From NCBI RefSeq assembly GCF_900115265.1, contig NZ_FOVU01000003.1, forward strand, positions 434,001 through 498,000: a stretch of DNA of 64,000 bases, in the 5' to 3' direction. Below are positions 24,831 to 34,102 of the stretch, piece by piece. The notes under the pieces are model-generated. The model was not told the DNA's origin, did no database searches, and saw nothing but the letters and a program-made list of their open reading frames with translations. The DNA comes from Bradyrhizobium sp. Ghvi. Its GTDB lineage: Bacteria > Pseudomonadota > Alphaproteobacteria > Rhizobiales > Xanthobacteraceae. The position numbers and the translations under genes were made by a program. How positions within the stretch are numbered: position 1 is the first letter of the stretch; each line of letters begins with the position of its first letter.

Positions 24831-26822
24831 TCAGTACATGGCACGAACTGCAGAGGATTCTAACGCAACATTCAGTCCAAACTGTGCGCCATAGGTGGTG
24901 ACATTGTTCTGGCCGAATTGAGAATAGAGCGCCGCGAACGCGGTCGCATTCGGCGCGAACCCGACGCGCGTGCCAACGGTCGCTGAGCCCCAATCCTTTC
25001 CGAGCAACACAGCCGGCAGCGAATAGCTCGGGGCCGTGATGTTGAGCAGTGAAGCCGTAACAAGCCGGCCGCTGCCGGCGAGCTCGTGATTCCAGGTCGC
25101 TCTGGCGTAAGGCTCCCACATACCGAGGTTCAAGCTCGCCTGATAGCCGAGCTCGCTCACTGCCGAATTGCGAAGCTGGCTTGCGAATGCCAGGTTGGTC
25201 GGAGCGCCACTCGCATTGGTTTCCGCAAACGGATTGATGTGCACCTGCTGGGCGATGATTCCGACGATGGGCCCATGCGTGAGATAGACCGGCGCGACCG
25301 CCGGGGCCTTCAAGGCCCTGCCGGCTCCATCGGGAAGAGCTCCGACAGCGGTCCGGAAGTGATAACCGGTCTCCGCCGCAACCGAGATGTTGGTGCCGTC
25401 GGTGCTACCTTGGTTGGACTGCGTCGTGATGCCGAGCGGGACCACGCGATTGATTCCATCGCTCAACGCGCCCCACGTCGCGATGCCGTTCAGCCAGAAC
25501 GCATCCTTGCGATACGCACTGTAGAGACTGATCGCGTATTCGGTCTGCCGGAAATCGCCGCCAAGGCTGAAGGTCTGCCTGGTGGTGCCGCCGGAGAAGG
25601 CCGCACCGACCAGCCAGTCGCGCGTAATCGCGTAGTCAAATCCGGCCGTCGCCGCCACCGGCGTTCCCGGGTCGTCCGGAAAACCTGGAGAGCTGTTCGT
25701 CATCTTCAGCCAGGAGACATCGCCGCTGACCCAGCCGTGGAACGCGCCCGGCGTGCTGAACGAAAGCGGGATCTGGCTCGTGATCGCGTTGACTACGTTG
25801 GTTCGCGTCTTCACCGGCGCCTCAGCCAGAAACGACATCTGGCTCGGCGCGACGATCAGGCCGTAGAAATAATCGGCCTCGATCTTCTGTCCTGCCGGCG
25901 AAATGTGCTGGTCGTCCGAGAACAGACTGGTCTGCAGCGAATTTTGCGAATTGAGGTACGCCGTCCCGTTCACGGCGCCACCGGCGGGCGTAGTCGAGGG
26001 AACGCAAATGAGTCCGTAGCCAGAGGCGCCGGGGAAGCCGATTTGGGGGTTGCACGCGGAAACGCCGCCGAATCCTGTGGGCAAAACCGATGTGAAGCCG
26101 AACGCCGCCGGGTTCGCGGCGACGTATTGCCTAATAGCATTGGAATCCGCGGGAATGAATTTGACTCCCGCGGCAGAGAGATCACTCCAAAGCTGCTGCT
26201 GGTAGGCTTTCAAATCGGAATTAGTGCCGAAGTAGGTCGGCAAGATCATATAGCGCGCGCCAGCTGCGCTCAGTTGTTTGATAGATGCCTCCAGCGCGGC
26301 CAGGCTGGGCTGCACGGCCACGTTGAACAGACCGGGCGGCGGCGAGGCGCCGCCATTGGCGGCCTTGTAAGCGGCCACGAACGCGGTGCGGTCGTTGCCG
26401 CCGGACCGAATGATGTAGAGGGCGTCCGGATTGGCCTGCCCGCCGGTCGAAGCAAGATAGTTGTTGATCTGCTGCACCGTGGATGGGCTGGGGCCTCCTC
26501 CGATGTTGGGCGAATTGTTCTCGGCCCCAGCGACCGCAAAATTGGTTCCTCCGCCCGGCGCGCTGCTCGGCGCCAGAGTCAATCCGAAGGATGCCGCCAG
26601 GAAATCGGTGTTCATCAGGCCGGCGGACCCCGTAATCGCGGCGCCGTTGGCGCGCGCGGTTACAAACCGGGCTTCATTGTTCCAGCCGGTGCTGGTGTAT
26701 CGAAAGTATCCGCTGTCGAGCGAACTATCGCCAAATCCAACTAGCTGATTGAAGGTCTGCGCCGATGCGGAACCGGCGATGATCAATCCCAGACTCAGAG
26801 CCCCCAGGCCGCGCAACCTCAT
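24831..26822 (-). CDS. GDSL-type esterase/lipase autotransporter
   Basis: 663 residues from the ATG at 26822, chosen because a signal peptide (MRLRGLGALSLGLIIAGSAS) begins there; the 22-residue upstream extension is unlikely. The passenger (about 22-340) has GDSL hydrolase blocks: GFGDSSLDSG with catalytic Ser33, GGGTNFAVAGA, IIRSGGNDRT, and the Asp-His pair in SDDQHISPAGQ. The rest (about 390-663) is an autotransporter beta-barrel with alternating strands such as WEPYARATWNHELAG, ending in RAMY instead of the common terminal Phe. Expected at the cell surface, cleaving ester lipids, like EstA of Pseudomonas. Confidence 0.9.
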   Translation of the reverse strand: MRLRGLGALSLGLIIAGSASAQTFNQLVGFGDSSLDSGYFRYTSTGWNNEARFVTARANGAAITGSAGLMNTDFLAASFGLTLAPSSAPGGGTNFAVAGAENNSPNIGGGPSPSTVQQINNYLASTGGQANPDALYIIRSGGNDRTAFVAAYKAANGGASPPPGLFNVAVQPSLAALEASIKQLSAAGARYMILPTYFGTNSDLKAYQQQLWSDLSAAGVKFIPADSNAIRQYVAANPAAFGFTSVLPTGFGGVSACNPQIGFPGASGYGLICVPSTTPAGGAVNGTAYLNSQNSLQTSLFSDDQHISPAGQKIEADYFYGLIVAPSQMSFLAEAPVKTRTNVVNAITSQIPLSFSTPGAFHGWVSGDVSWLKMTNSSPGFPDDPGTPVAATAGFDYAITRDWLVGAAFSGGTTRQTFSLGGDFRQTEYAISLYSAYRKDAFWLNGIATWGALSDGINRVVPLGITTQSNQGSTDGTNISVAAETGYHFRTAVGALPDGAGRALKAPAVAPVYLTHGPIVGIIAQQVHINPFAETNASGAPTNLAFASQLRNSAVSELGYQASLNLGMWEPYARATWNHELAGSGRLVTASLLNITAPSYSLPAVLLGKDWGSATVGTRVGFAPNATAFAALYSQFGQNNVTTYGAQFGLNVALESSAVRAMY

Positions 26823-27032
26823 TTCGAACCCCAAAAGTATGCACCCCAATACATTGGCGCTCATAGTCTTTCGGCTCTGATCGCGCATGACCCAATTGGG
26901 TTAATCAAAGCAAGCAAATCCCCCTCATCGCGGTGCGCGATTGAGTCGAGGTACGCACCCCGGCCGGCGGAATGCGCGGGCCCGGGCGCGCTTCAGAGCT
27001 GCACAGGACAAATTCGTAGAAAAATCGCGAAA

Positions 27033-27109
27033 TGGCGCGCCCGGAACGATTCGAACGTCCGACCCTCAGATTCGTAGTCTGATGCTCTATCCAGCTGAGC
27101 TACGGGCGC
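27033..27109 (-). tRNA. tRNA-Arg (anticodon ACG)
   Basis: Read on the minus strand it gives a complete cloverleaf: acceptor GCGCCCG/CGGGCGC with discriminator G, D-arm GCTCAGCTGGATAGAGC, anticodon loop CTACGAA in stem TCAGA/TCTGA (anticodon ACG, wobble A normally converted to inosine by TadA), T-arm with TTCGAATC, and an encoded CCA at 27033-27035. 77 bases, no intron or attachment duplicate seen. Confidence 0.97.
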
Positions 27110-27258
27110 GTTTTTCGCAAACAGCGCGGGCGGGGCCCGCGGGGCAGCCCCCGGCAAAGCCGGAGCGGTGCGAAAGAGCGCTCTGACTAACCGCTCTTGC
27201 CGGGATTGGCAAGGTCCGGGATGCGGAGATTTTGCACGGTGATGACGGTCTCTCCACC

Positions 27259-27351
27259 GTCATTCCGGGGCTCGCGGAGCGAGAACCCGGAATCTCGACC
27301 CCAAACCTCTGGATTCCGGGTTCGGCGCGCTGCGCCGCCCCGGAAAGACGG
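27259..27351. repeat. Palindromic intergenic element, CATTCCGG family
   Basis: About 93 bases bounded by GTCATTCCGGGG and CCCCGGAAAGAC. Inner hairpins are CTCGCGGAGCGAG and GCGCGCTGCGCC, with CCCGGAAT and ATTCCGGG in the middle. Two relatives occur at 31743-31824 and 34022-34102. Confidence 0.75.
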
Positions 27352-27390
27352 CAGACTGCTGGCCGCGGCCGCCACTCGGCCTCTGGCCCG

Positions 27391-28902
27391 TTACGCCCGC
27401 TGCCGCTCGTTACGGATCGAAAGGAGTTCCACGGGGCGGTCGGGAATGACGATCCGGAAGGTGGCGCCGATGGTGCCTTCGACCAGGTGGATGTCGCCGC
27501 CATGGGCACGGACCAACTCGGCGGCGATGGCGAGGCCAAGCCCGCTGCCCCCGGGGCGGCCGGAGGTCTGGAATGCTTCGAACAGGTGCTCCCGGGTCTT
27601 CTGAGGCACGCCGGGACCGGTATCGGAGACTTCCAGGATCGCAACCGCTCCCTCGCGCTTTCCGGTGATCCGGATCTGCTGAGGGCCGCCGTCACCTGAG
27701 GAGTGGCTTTCCAGCGCTTGCGCGGCATTGCGCACCAGGTTGAGCAGCACGCGAAACAGCTGGTCGGGATCGGCATCGACCGTAAGCCCGCGCTCGATCG
27801 CGGAGACCCAGGCAATCGAGACGTCATTGGCAAGACCGGCGGTCTCGCGCACCTCCAGCACGACCGGCTCGAGCAGCATCATGCGGCGGTCGGGCGCGGC
27901 CTCCTGGGCGCGGCCGTAGGACAGCGTCGATTGGCAGAACGCGATGGCGCGCTCGAGCGAGCGCACCAGCTTTGGCGCGAAACGCTGCACCCGCGGGTCG
28001 GGCACGCTGGCGAGTTGGTCGGACAGGAGCTGCGCCGAGGCGAGCAGGTTGCGCAGATCGTGGTTGATCTTGGAGACGGCGAGGCCGAGCGCAGCGAGCC
28101 GGCTCTTCTGATGCAGCATCGACATCAGGTCGCGCTGCATGTCGGACAATTCGCGCTCGGCAACGCCGATCTCGTCGCTGCGCTGGCTCGGCACGATGAT
28201 CCGCGCGGAGCTTTCAGGGTTTTCATGGAAGCCGACCAGGCTCGCCGTCAGCCGCCGCATCGGCCGCACGAACAGGTAATGGAGCGCGAGATAGACGAGG
28301 CCGGCGGTCAAAATGCCGATGATGAGCGCGACCACTACGAGGTTGCGGGAGAAGCGGTACATCGACTGCCGCAGCGGCAGATCGTCCGTCACGATCTCGA
28401 TGAACTGGGCATTGCCGACGCCGGGGCCGACGATGCGGATCGGCTGGTTGCCGGTCTCCAGCATCATCTGGAACGAGCCGGTGATCGCCTCCCATACCGT
28501 CATGTCGCGCAGGTCGATGTCGTGCTCGATCGTTGAAGGCAGATTGTCGCTGGCGAGCAGCCGACGCTGCTGGCCCATCTTGATCGCGACCGCGCGCGCA
28601 TTGATGCTCTTCAGGATCTCGCGCGACAGCGAATCGGGGACCATGCCGAGCGGTGCGGCATCGAGCACCAGCGCCGCCGTGTTGGCCGCGGCGACGCGGT
28701 CGTTGAGCCGGTTGACCCAGAAGTTCGCGATCGCGGGCACATAGAGCAGCACGGCCGCGATCATCACCAGGGGCACGGTCAGCAGCAGCAGTTTTCCGGA
28801 TAGGCCAAGCCCACCCGAACCGCGCGACCGCGTCACCGGCTGGTCCGTTGGCCGATCCGGATCCAGCTCTTGGGTCAGCTGCTGGAGGTCTGTCGCTGCC
28901 AC
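27391..28902 (-). CDS. Orphan sensor histidine kinase
   Basis: 503 residues. TM1 lies at about 37-58 and TM2 at 187-211, flanking a periplasmic sensor of about 130 residues. A HAMP region (212-265) follows, with LFVRPMRRLTASLVGFHENP. The phosphoacceptor is His281 in VSKINHDLRNLLASAQLL, and the HATPase_c domain has Asn391 in NLVRNAAQAL, DTGPG (426-430) and GGSGLGLA (450-457). The H-box with HDLRNLL belongs to the HPK4-like groups common in alphaproteobacteria. No response regulator is adjacent. Start at 28902 is the first ATG before the anchor. Confidence 0.9.
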   Translation of the reverse strand: MAATDLQQLTQELDPDRPTDQPVTRSRGSGGLGLSGKLLLLTVPLVMIAAVLLYVPAIANFWVNRLNDRVAAANTAALVLDAAPLGMVPDSLSREILKSINARAVAIKMGQQRRLLASDNLPSTIEHDIDLRDMTVWEAITGSFQMMLETGNQPIRIVGPGVGNAQFIEIVTDDLPLRQSMYRFSRNLVVVALIIGILTAGLVYLALHYLFVRPMRRLTASLVGFHENPESSARIIVPSQRSDEIGVAERELSDMQRDLMSMLHQKSRLAALGLAVSKINHDLRNLLASAQLLSDQLASVPDPRVQRFAPKLVRSLERAIAFCQSTLSYGRAQEAAPDRRMMLLEPVVLEVRETAGLANDVSIAWVSAIERGLTVDADPDQLFRVLLNLVRNAAQALESHSSGDGGPQQIRITGKREGAVAILEVSDTGPGVPQKTREHLFEAFQTSGRPGGSGLGLAIAAELVRAHGGDIHLVEGTIGATFRIVIPDRPVELLSIRNERQRA

Positions 28903-29124
28903 GAAATTCGCCCCTGCTGGCCTTACTGAACTGATAGAGTTCGGCTGATGGAGGATGCGACCCGATCCTAGGGATGGTCAAATTACGGATCGCTAATCTG
29001 CCGAGGTGGGATGTAGGCGCTGATATCGCTATTCGCCACCTCGAGGGTGAAAAACCTCAAGAAACCCCAAGGAGAAAACCGAAGGAAACAGCGATGTTCA
29101 CCGGAACTGCGCGGACCTGCGGCG

Positions 29125-29153
29125 TTGACGAAAACAAGACGCTCCCTTATAAG
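29125..29153 (+). promoter_or_regulatory. Promoter of the rpmH-rnpA-yidC region
   Basis: TTGACG (29125-29130) and TATAAG (29148-29153) with a 17-base spacer give a strong housekeeping promoter. The predicted leader to the rpmH start is about 135 bases; it contains no coding frame I can support. Confidence 0.75.
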
Positions 29154-29293
29154 CCGCGCAAATTGTCCGCGATGACCCGGTGCGATGCCGGGAGCGGCTC
29201 TTCTGGGGCCGGAAACGGCCCGTTTTGGGTCGCATCTTCCGGACTTTACCTTCAATTCTACAGGCAAATTGCCCGGTCAGCGGAGAAAAACCC

Positions 29294-29428
29294 GTGAAGC
29301 GGACTTATCAACCCAGCAAACTGGTGCGCAAGCGCCGTCACGGTTTCCGTGCCCGTCTCGCCACTGCCGGCGGCCGCAAGGTCCTCGCCGCCCGCCGCGC
29401 CCGCGGCCGCAAGCGTCTGAGCGCCTGA
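29294..29428 (+). CDS. rpmH: 50S ribosomal protein L34
   Basis: 44 residues from a GTG at 29294, preceded by CGGAGAAAAACCC. The sequence [20 protein letters not shown], ending with [19 protein letters not shown], is standard L34. It assembles late into the large subunit near the exit tunnel. It is the first gene after the promoter at 29125 and is followed 28 bases later by rnpA, the conserved arrangement in nearly all bacteria. Confidence 0.97.
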   Translation: MKRTYQPSKLVRKRRHGFRARLATAGGRKVLAARRARGRKRLSA

Positions 29429-29456
29429 TCCGGACCCCCTTTTCCGGGATTTCATC

Positions 29457-29858
29457 ATGGATCGGCTGAGGCAGCGAGCGGATTTCCTCGCCGTTGCCAA
29501 TGGCGCGCGGGCGAATAGTCCCGCGTTCGTCCTGCAAAGCCGCGGTCGCGACGACGTTGGTCCTGTCAGGATCGGCTTCACCGTTACCAAAAAGAACGGC
29601 AACGCCCCCGAGCGCAATCGCATCCGGCGCCGGCTTCGCGAATTGGTGAAGCGGCTCGATCCAGTATCGATGCAACCCCATCATGACTACGTGCTGGTCG
29701 GCCGCAGGGACGCGCTCTCGCGCGACTTCGCCACCATGCTCGACGATCTGCGCATAGCGTTCGCGAAGCCTGCGCGGCATACGCACAAGGGCCGCGGCCC
29801 AAGAACCGACGGCTCAAGGCCGGGCCCCGCTCCTGCGACCAGCCGCAAACCGGATTGA
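29457..29858 (+). CDS. rnpA: Ribonuclease P protein component
   Basis: 133 residues. MDRLRQRADFLAVANGARAN opens the protein and the RNR signature NAPERNRIRRRLRELVKRL forms the RNA-binding helix, followed by DYVLVGRRDAL. It binds the catalytic RNA subunit and pre-tRNA 5' leaders to mature tRNAs. The C-terminal 25 residues (KGRGPRTDGSRPGPAPATSR) are Pro/Arg-rich and less conserved. It sits between rpmH and yidC as expected. Confidence 0.95.
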   Translation: MDRLRQRADFLAVANGARANSPAFVLQSRGRDDVGPVRIGFTVTKKNGNAPERNRIRRRLRELVKRLDPVSMQPHHDYVLVGRRDALSRDFATMLDDLRIAFAKPARHTHKGRGPRTDGSRPGPAPATSRKPD

Positions 29859-29874
29859 TGACGAGACAATAGTG

Positions 29875-31731
29875 ATGACCGACAATCGCAACACCATCCT
29901 CGCCGTCATTCTGTCGGGCCTCGTGCTGATCGCCTGGCAATATTTCTACAACGTGCCGGCGATGGAGAAGCAGCGCGCCCAGCAGCAGGCGCAGGCCGAG
30001 CTCCAGAAGGCCAATCCGCAGCCGACGGCCTCTGCGACGCCCGGCACCACGCCGCAGCAGGCCGACGGCGCGACCCAGCCGTCAGCGGCTCCGGGCGCGA
30101 ACCAGCCGGCTCAGCCGACCGTGAGCCGCGACGCCGCGATCGCAGCGACCCCGCGCGTCAAGATCGACACGCCGCGGATTGCCGGCAGCATCTCGCTGAA
30201 GGGCGGCCGCATCGACGACATCGCGCTGGTGCAATTCCGCGAAACGGTCGACCCGAAGTCGCCTCCGATCATTCTTTATTCACCATCGGGCACGGCTGAA
30301 CCCTATTACGCCGAGTTCGGCTGGGTGCCGGCAACGGGCGTGACGGCCAAACTGCCCGATGCCCAGACCCTCTGGGAACAGGACGGCAGCGGCAGCCTGA
30401 CGCCGACGACGCCGGTCAAGCTGAAATGGGACAATGGCGAGGGCCTCAGTTTCCGCCGCACCATCTCGGTCGACGACCATTACCTCTTCAGCATCAAGGA
30501 CGAGGTGAGCAATGTCGGCAACGCGCCGGTCACGCTCTATCCGTTCGCGCTGATCTCGCGCCACGGCACGCCGCACGTTTCGGGCTATTACATCCTGCAT
30601 GAGGGCCTGATCGGCTATCTCGGCGACCACGGCTTGCAGGAGTACGCCTACAAGAAGATCGACGAAGCCAAGAAGGTCGACTTCAAGGCCACCAATGGCT
30701 GGCTCGGCATCACCGATAAATACTGGGCCTCGGCGCTGCTGCCCGACACCAATGCCCAGCTCCAGGCGAGCTTTTCCTCGACCCTCGCCAACAACATCCG
30801 GGGCTATCAGACTGACTACCTGCTCGATCCCGTCACCGTCGCGATCGGCGGCACGGCAACCGCGAATGCGCGGCTGTTCGCCGGCGCCAAGGAAGCCGGC
30901 GTCGTCGGCGTATTCCCGCTCGCAGGCCTTGGCGGCTACAACAAGGAGCTCGGCCTCAACCATTTCGATCTGTTGATCGATTGGGGCTGGTTCTACTTCA
31001 TCACCAAGCCGATGTTCCTCGGCCTCGACTTCTTCTATCGCTTCTTCGGCAATTTCGGCATCTCGATCCTGCTCGTGACCGTGATCGTGAAGCTGCTGTT
31101 CTTCCCGTTGGCGAACAAGTCCTACGCCTCGATGGCGAAGATGAAGTCGATCCAGCCGCAGCTTCAGGCGCTAAAGGAGCGCTATCCTGACGACAAGGTG
31201 AAGCAGCAGCAGGAGATGATGGAGATCTACCGCAAGGAGAAGATCAATCCGGTCGCCGGCTGTCTTCCCGTGGTGATCCAGATCCCGGTGTTCTTCTCGC
31301 TCTACAAGGTGCTGTTCGTCACCATCGAGATGCGGCACGCGCCGTTCTTCGGCTGGATCAAGGACCTCTCGGCACCGGATCCGACCAATCTGTTCACGCT
31401 GTTCGGGCTGCTGCACTACGATCCGACCACGATTCCGGTGTTCGGCCACTATCTCGCGCTCGGCATCTGGCCGATCATCATGGGCATCACGATGTGGTTC
31501 CAGATGAAGCTGAACCCGACGCCGCCGGATCCGACCCAGCAGATCATCTTCAACTGGATGCCGCTGATCTTCACCTTCATGTTGGCGGGCTTCCCGGCGG
31601 GCCTTGTGATCTACTGGGCCTGGAACAACACGCTCTCGGTGATCCAGCAGAGCTTCATCATGCGCCGCAACGGCGTGAAGGTGGAGCTGTTCGACAATCT
31701 CAAATCGACGTTCGCAAGGAAGGCGACGTAG
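29875..31731 (+). CDS. yidC: Membrane protein insertase YidC
   Basis: 618 residues from the ATG at 29875 (a GTG immediately upstream would add one codon). The N-terminal anchor is [20 protein letters not shown]; a Gln/Ala/Pro-rich spacer (about 35-90) leads to the periplasmic beta domain. The conserved insertase core follows, with [20 protein letters not shown], the coiled hairpin [17 protein letters not shown], and the later helices in [20 protein letters not shown] sequence (here [20 protein letters not shown]). It inserts membrane proteins alone or with SecYEG. It lies 16 bases after rnpA. Confidence 0.97.
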   Translation: MTDNRNTILAVILSGLVLIAWQYFYNVPAMEKQRAQQQAQAELQKANPQPTASATPGTTPQQADGATQPSAAPGANQPAQPTVSRDAAIAATPRVKIDTPRIAGSISLKGGRIDDIALVQFRETVDPKSPPIILYSPSGTAEPYYAEFGWVPATGVTAKLPDAQTLWEQDGSGSLTPTTPVKLKWDNGEGLSFRRTISVDDHYLFSIKDEVSNVGNAPVTLYPFALISRHGTPHVSGYYILHEGLIGYLGDHGLQEYAYKKIDEAKKVDFKATNGWLGITDKYWASALLPDTNAQLQASFSSTLANNIRGYQTDYLLDPVTVAIGGTATANARLFAGAKEAGVVGVFPLAGLGGYNKELGLNHFDLLIDWGWFYFITKPMFLGLDFFYRFFGNFGISILLVTVIVKLLFFPLANKSYASMAKMKSIQPQLQALKERYPDDKVKQQQEMMEIYRKEKINPVAGCLPVVIQIPVFFSLYKVLFVTIEMRHAPFFGWIKDLSAPDPTNLFTLFGLLHYDPTTIPVFGHYLALGIWPIIMGITMWFQMKLNPTPPDPTQQIIFNWMPLIFTFMLAGFPAGLVIYWAWNNTLSVIQQSFIMRRNGVKVELFDNLKSTFARKAT

Positions 31732-31742
31732 TCTCACACTCA

Positions 31743-31824
31743 GTCATTCCGGGATGGTGCGAAGCACCAGACCCGGAATCTCGAGATTCCGGGCTCGACG
31801 CTTCGCGTCGCCCCGGAATGACGG
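31743..31824. repeat. Palindromic intergenic element, CATTCCGG family
   Basis: Bounded by GTCATTCCGGG and CCCCGGAATGAC. Inner hairpins are GGTGCGAAGCACC and GACGCTTCGCGTC around a central CCCGGAATCTCGAGATTCCGGG palindrome region. It fills the yidC-engB gap and is closest to the copy at 34022-34102. Confidence 0.8.
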
Positions 31825-31843
31825 TGCAACAAAAGAGCTTCGC

Positions 31844-32497
31844 ATGACCAACGACAAAGATGCGAAGCTGATCGAATCCGGACGAAAGCTGTTCGCCCGC
31901 GACTGGCAGTTCATCTGGGCTTCGCCCTCGATCCAGACGCTGCCGCCGATGGCGGGGCTGGAGATCGCGTTTGCCGGCCGCTCCAATGTCGGCAAGTCGA
32001 GCCTGATCAACGCGCTTACGGGGCGCAACAACCTCGCCCGCACCTCGCATACGCCGGGGCGCACGCAGGAGCTGATCTTCTTCGAGGTGCCCGGTAAGAC
32101 CGAGCTCCGCCTCGTCGACATGCCCGGCTACGGCTATGCCAAGGCACCCAAGAGCCAGGTCGCATCCTGGACCGAGCTGATCCACACATTCCTGCTGGGC
32201 CGCGCCTCGCTCGCGCGCGTCTACGTGCTGATCGATGCGCGCCACGGCCTCAAGGATGTCGACCTCGAGGTGCTGAAGACGCTGGACCGCTCCGCCGTCA
32301 GCTACCAGATCGTGCTGACCAAGGCCGACCAGGTGAAGGCCTCCGAGCTGCAGTCACGCATCGCCGAGACGGAAGCCGCGCTCGCCAAGCATCCGGCTGC
32401 CTTCCCGAACGTGATCGCGACCTCTTCGCGCAGTGCGACCGGCATGGCCGAGCTGCGCGCCGCCATGGCCAAGCTCCTGGAAGAGCGGGGCTCGTGA
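31844..32497 (+). CDS. engB: Ribosome biogenesis GTP-binding protein EngB/YsxC/YihA
   Basis: 217 residues from the ATG at 31844. The G-domain motifs are complete: G1 [12 protein letters not shown] (44-55), G2 in [11 protein letters not shown]3 [11 protein letters not shown]4 TKAD and a SSRSATG G5. EngB-type GTPases act in late 50S assembly. The frame is open upstream through the palindromic repeat but that part is not protein-like. Its stop overlaps the start of the DUF423 gene by one base, so the two are coupled. Confidence 0.95.
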   Translation: MTNDKDAKLIESGRKLFARDWQFIWASPSIQTLPPMAGLEIAFAGRSNVGKSSLINALTGRNNLARTSHTPGRTQELIFFEVPGKTELRLVDMPGYGYAKAPKSQVASWTELIHTFLLGRASLARVYVLIDARHGLKDVDLEVLKTLDRSAVSYQIVLTKADQVKASELQSRIAETEAALAKHPAAFPNVIATSSRSATGMAELRAAMAKLLEERGS

Positions 32498-32853
32498 TGG
32501 CGCGCCTGCTGATTGCGCTCGCCGGCTTGATGGGCGCTGCCGGCGTCGCGCTGGCCGCCGCCTCCGCCCACGGCACCGACGCCAGCCGGCTTGCCTCCGC
32601 AAGCGCCATGCTGCTGTTTCATGCAACTGCCATATTGGCCTGTGTCGCCCTGCTCGCGCGCGGCCTTTTGCACGGCGGAATTGGCCTCATCGCCGCCTTC
32701 GGCTTCGTGGTCGGCGCGGCGCTGTTCGCTGGTGACCTCAGCTTGCGGCAATATGCGGGGCACTCGCTGTTTCCGATGGCCGCACCATCGGGCGGAACGC
32801 TCATGATTGCGAGCTGGCTGGCGGTGACGCTGGCGGCCGCGGTGAAGAAATAG
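32497..32853 (+). CDS. DUF423 membrane protein
   Basis: 118 residues with four hydrophobic helices. The family's features are present: [20 protein letters not shown] near the start, then [39 protein letters not shown] and [23 protein letters not shown]423 (YgdD-type) proteins are inner-membrane proteins of unknown function. The start is the ATG at 32497, whose first base is the last base of the engB stop; a GTG one codon earlier is also possible. Confidence 0.85.
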   Translation: MARLLIALAGLMGAAGVALAAASAHGTDASRLASASAMLLFHATAILACVALLARGLLHGGIGLIAAFGFVVGAALFAGDLSLRQYAGHSLFPMAAPSGGTLMIASWLAVTLAAAVKK

Positions 32854-32858
32854 GTTTC

Positions 32859-32970
32859 GTGCCCCGGACGCAGCGCAGCGCTTCAGCGGTGCGCTGCCGA
32901 GCCGGGCCCATGCCGCTTTCTGTCCCGGCTCAGCGGCGCGGCACTACGCGCCGCACCGCGTCCGGGACAC
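32859..32970. repeat. Palindromic intergenic element, CCCCGGACGC type
   Basis: Bounded by GTGCCCCGGACGC and GCGTCCGGGACAC, with internal complementary segments CGGTGCGCTGCCGAGCCGGG and CCCGGCTCAGCGGCGCGGCA. It fills the gap between DUF423 and argB and forms one long imperfect stem. Only copy of this type seen in the window. Confidence 0.7.
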
Positions 32971-33058
32971 GCGCCCGCATGCCAGTCCCACTTTGCGCCT
33001 CGCCCGCCAATCGGATAGAACGCGAACCCGCGTTAGTCCCGCCAGCGAGATCCGTGAC

Positions 33059-33946
33059 ATGACCGACATCTCCCCGCTCGACCAGGCCCGCATCCTGTCC
33101 GAAGCGCTGCCGCACATGCAGCAGTACGACGAGGAAACCATCGTCATCAAATATGGCGGCCACGCCATGGGCGACGAGGAGACCGCGAAGAATTTTGCCC
33201 GCGACATCGTTCTGCTCGAGCAGACCGCGATCAACCCGGTGGTTGTGCACGGCGGCGGGCCGCAGATCGCGACCATGCTCAAGCGGCTCGGCATCGTCTC
33301 GGAATTCGCGGCCGGCCTGCGCATCACCGATGCCGCGACCATCGAGATCGTCGAGATGGTGCTCGCCGGCTCCGTCAACAAGCAGATCGTCGGCTACATC
33401 AACGAAGCCGGCGGCAAGGCCGTGGGCCTCTCGGGCAAGGACGGCAATATGGTGAAGGCGTCGAAGACGACGCGCACCATCATCGATCCGGACTCGCATA
33501 TCGAGAAGGCCGTCGACCTCGGCTTCGTCGGCGACCCCGAGAAGGTGGACCTCACGCTGCTCAACCAGCTGATCGGCTACGAGCTGATCCCCGTGCTGGC
33601 ACCGCTCGCCACCTCCAAGGAGGGCCAGACGCTGAACATCAACGCCGACACCTTTGCCGGTGCGGTCGCCGGTGCGCTGAAGGCCAAGCGCCTCCTGCTG
33701 CTCACCGACGTGCCCGGCGTGCTCGACAAGTCGAAGAAGCTGATCCCGCAGCTCTCGGTGAAGGACGCGCGAAAATTGATCGCCGACGGCACCATCTCCG
33801 GCGGCATGATCCCGAAGGTCGAGACCTGCATCTATGCGCTCGAGCAGGGCGTCGAGGGCGTCGTCATCATCGACGGCAAGATGCAGCACGCGGTGCTGCT
33901 CGAGCTCTTCACCAACCAGGGCACGGGAACGCTGATCCACAAGTGA
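33059..33946 (+). CDS. argB: Acetylglutamate kinase
   Basis: 295 residues from the ATG at 33059. The amino acid kinase fold is complete: [13 protein letters not shown] with the ATP-binding lysine, [19 protein letters not shown] for the acetylglutamate site, [12 protein letters not shown], and the C-terminal [14 protein letters not shown]. It phosphorylates N-acetylglutamate, the second step of arginine synthesis, and in this group is normally under feedback control and PII regulation. No other arg gene is adjacent. It is followed by a palindromic repeat. Confidence 0.97.
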   Translation: MTDISPLDQARILSEALPHMQQYDEETIVIKYGGHAMGDEETAKNFARDIVLLEQTAINPVVVHGGGPQIATMLKRLGIVSEFAAGLRITDAATIEIVEMVLAGSVNKQIVGYINEAGGKAVGLSGKDGNMVKASKTTRTIIDPDSHIEKAVDLGFVGDPEKVDLTLLNQLIGYELIPVLAPLATSKEGQTLNINADTFAGAVAGALKAKRLLLLTDVPGVLDKSKKLIPQLSVKDARKLIADGTISGGMIPKVETCIYALEQGVEGVVIIDGKMQHAVLLELFTNQGTGTLIHK

Positions 33947-33973
33947 TGGGCTGGCACGACAAGCGGAAAAATG

Positions 33974-34102
33974 TCGTCATGCCCGGGCTTGACCCGGGCA
34001 TCCCCGGTTCTCACCTCGCGCCGTCCTTCCGGAGCGCCCGCAGGGCGAATCCGGAATCTCGAGATTCCGGGTTCGATGCTTCGCATCGCCCCGGAATGAC
34101 GG
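33974..34102. repeat. Compound palindromic element: ATGCCCGGG hairpin plus CATTCCGG-type unit
   Basis: A hairpin ATGCCCGGGCTTGACCCGGGCAT (33979-34001) is followed by a CATTCCGG-family element, 34022-34102. Its inner hairpins are GCGCCCGCAGGGCG and GATGCTTCGCATC and it ends with CCCCGGAATGAC. The last bases supply the probable start codon of the next gene. Confidence 0.75.

Noticed and set aside
25086..26744. Plus-strand 552-codon frame antisense to the GDSL autotransporter
   Set aside because: Arg-rich shadow of the autotransporter gene.
27033..27109. tRNA-Arg as an integration site for a mobile island
   Set aside because: No integrase, direct repeat of the tRNA 3' end or foreign composition was found nearby.
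28974..29297. Plus-strand 107-codon frame in the rpmH leader
   Set aside because: It spans the rpmH promoter and has no family or conserved composition.
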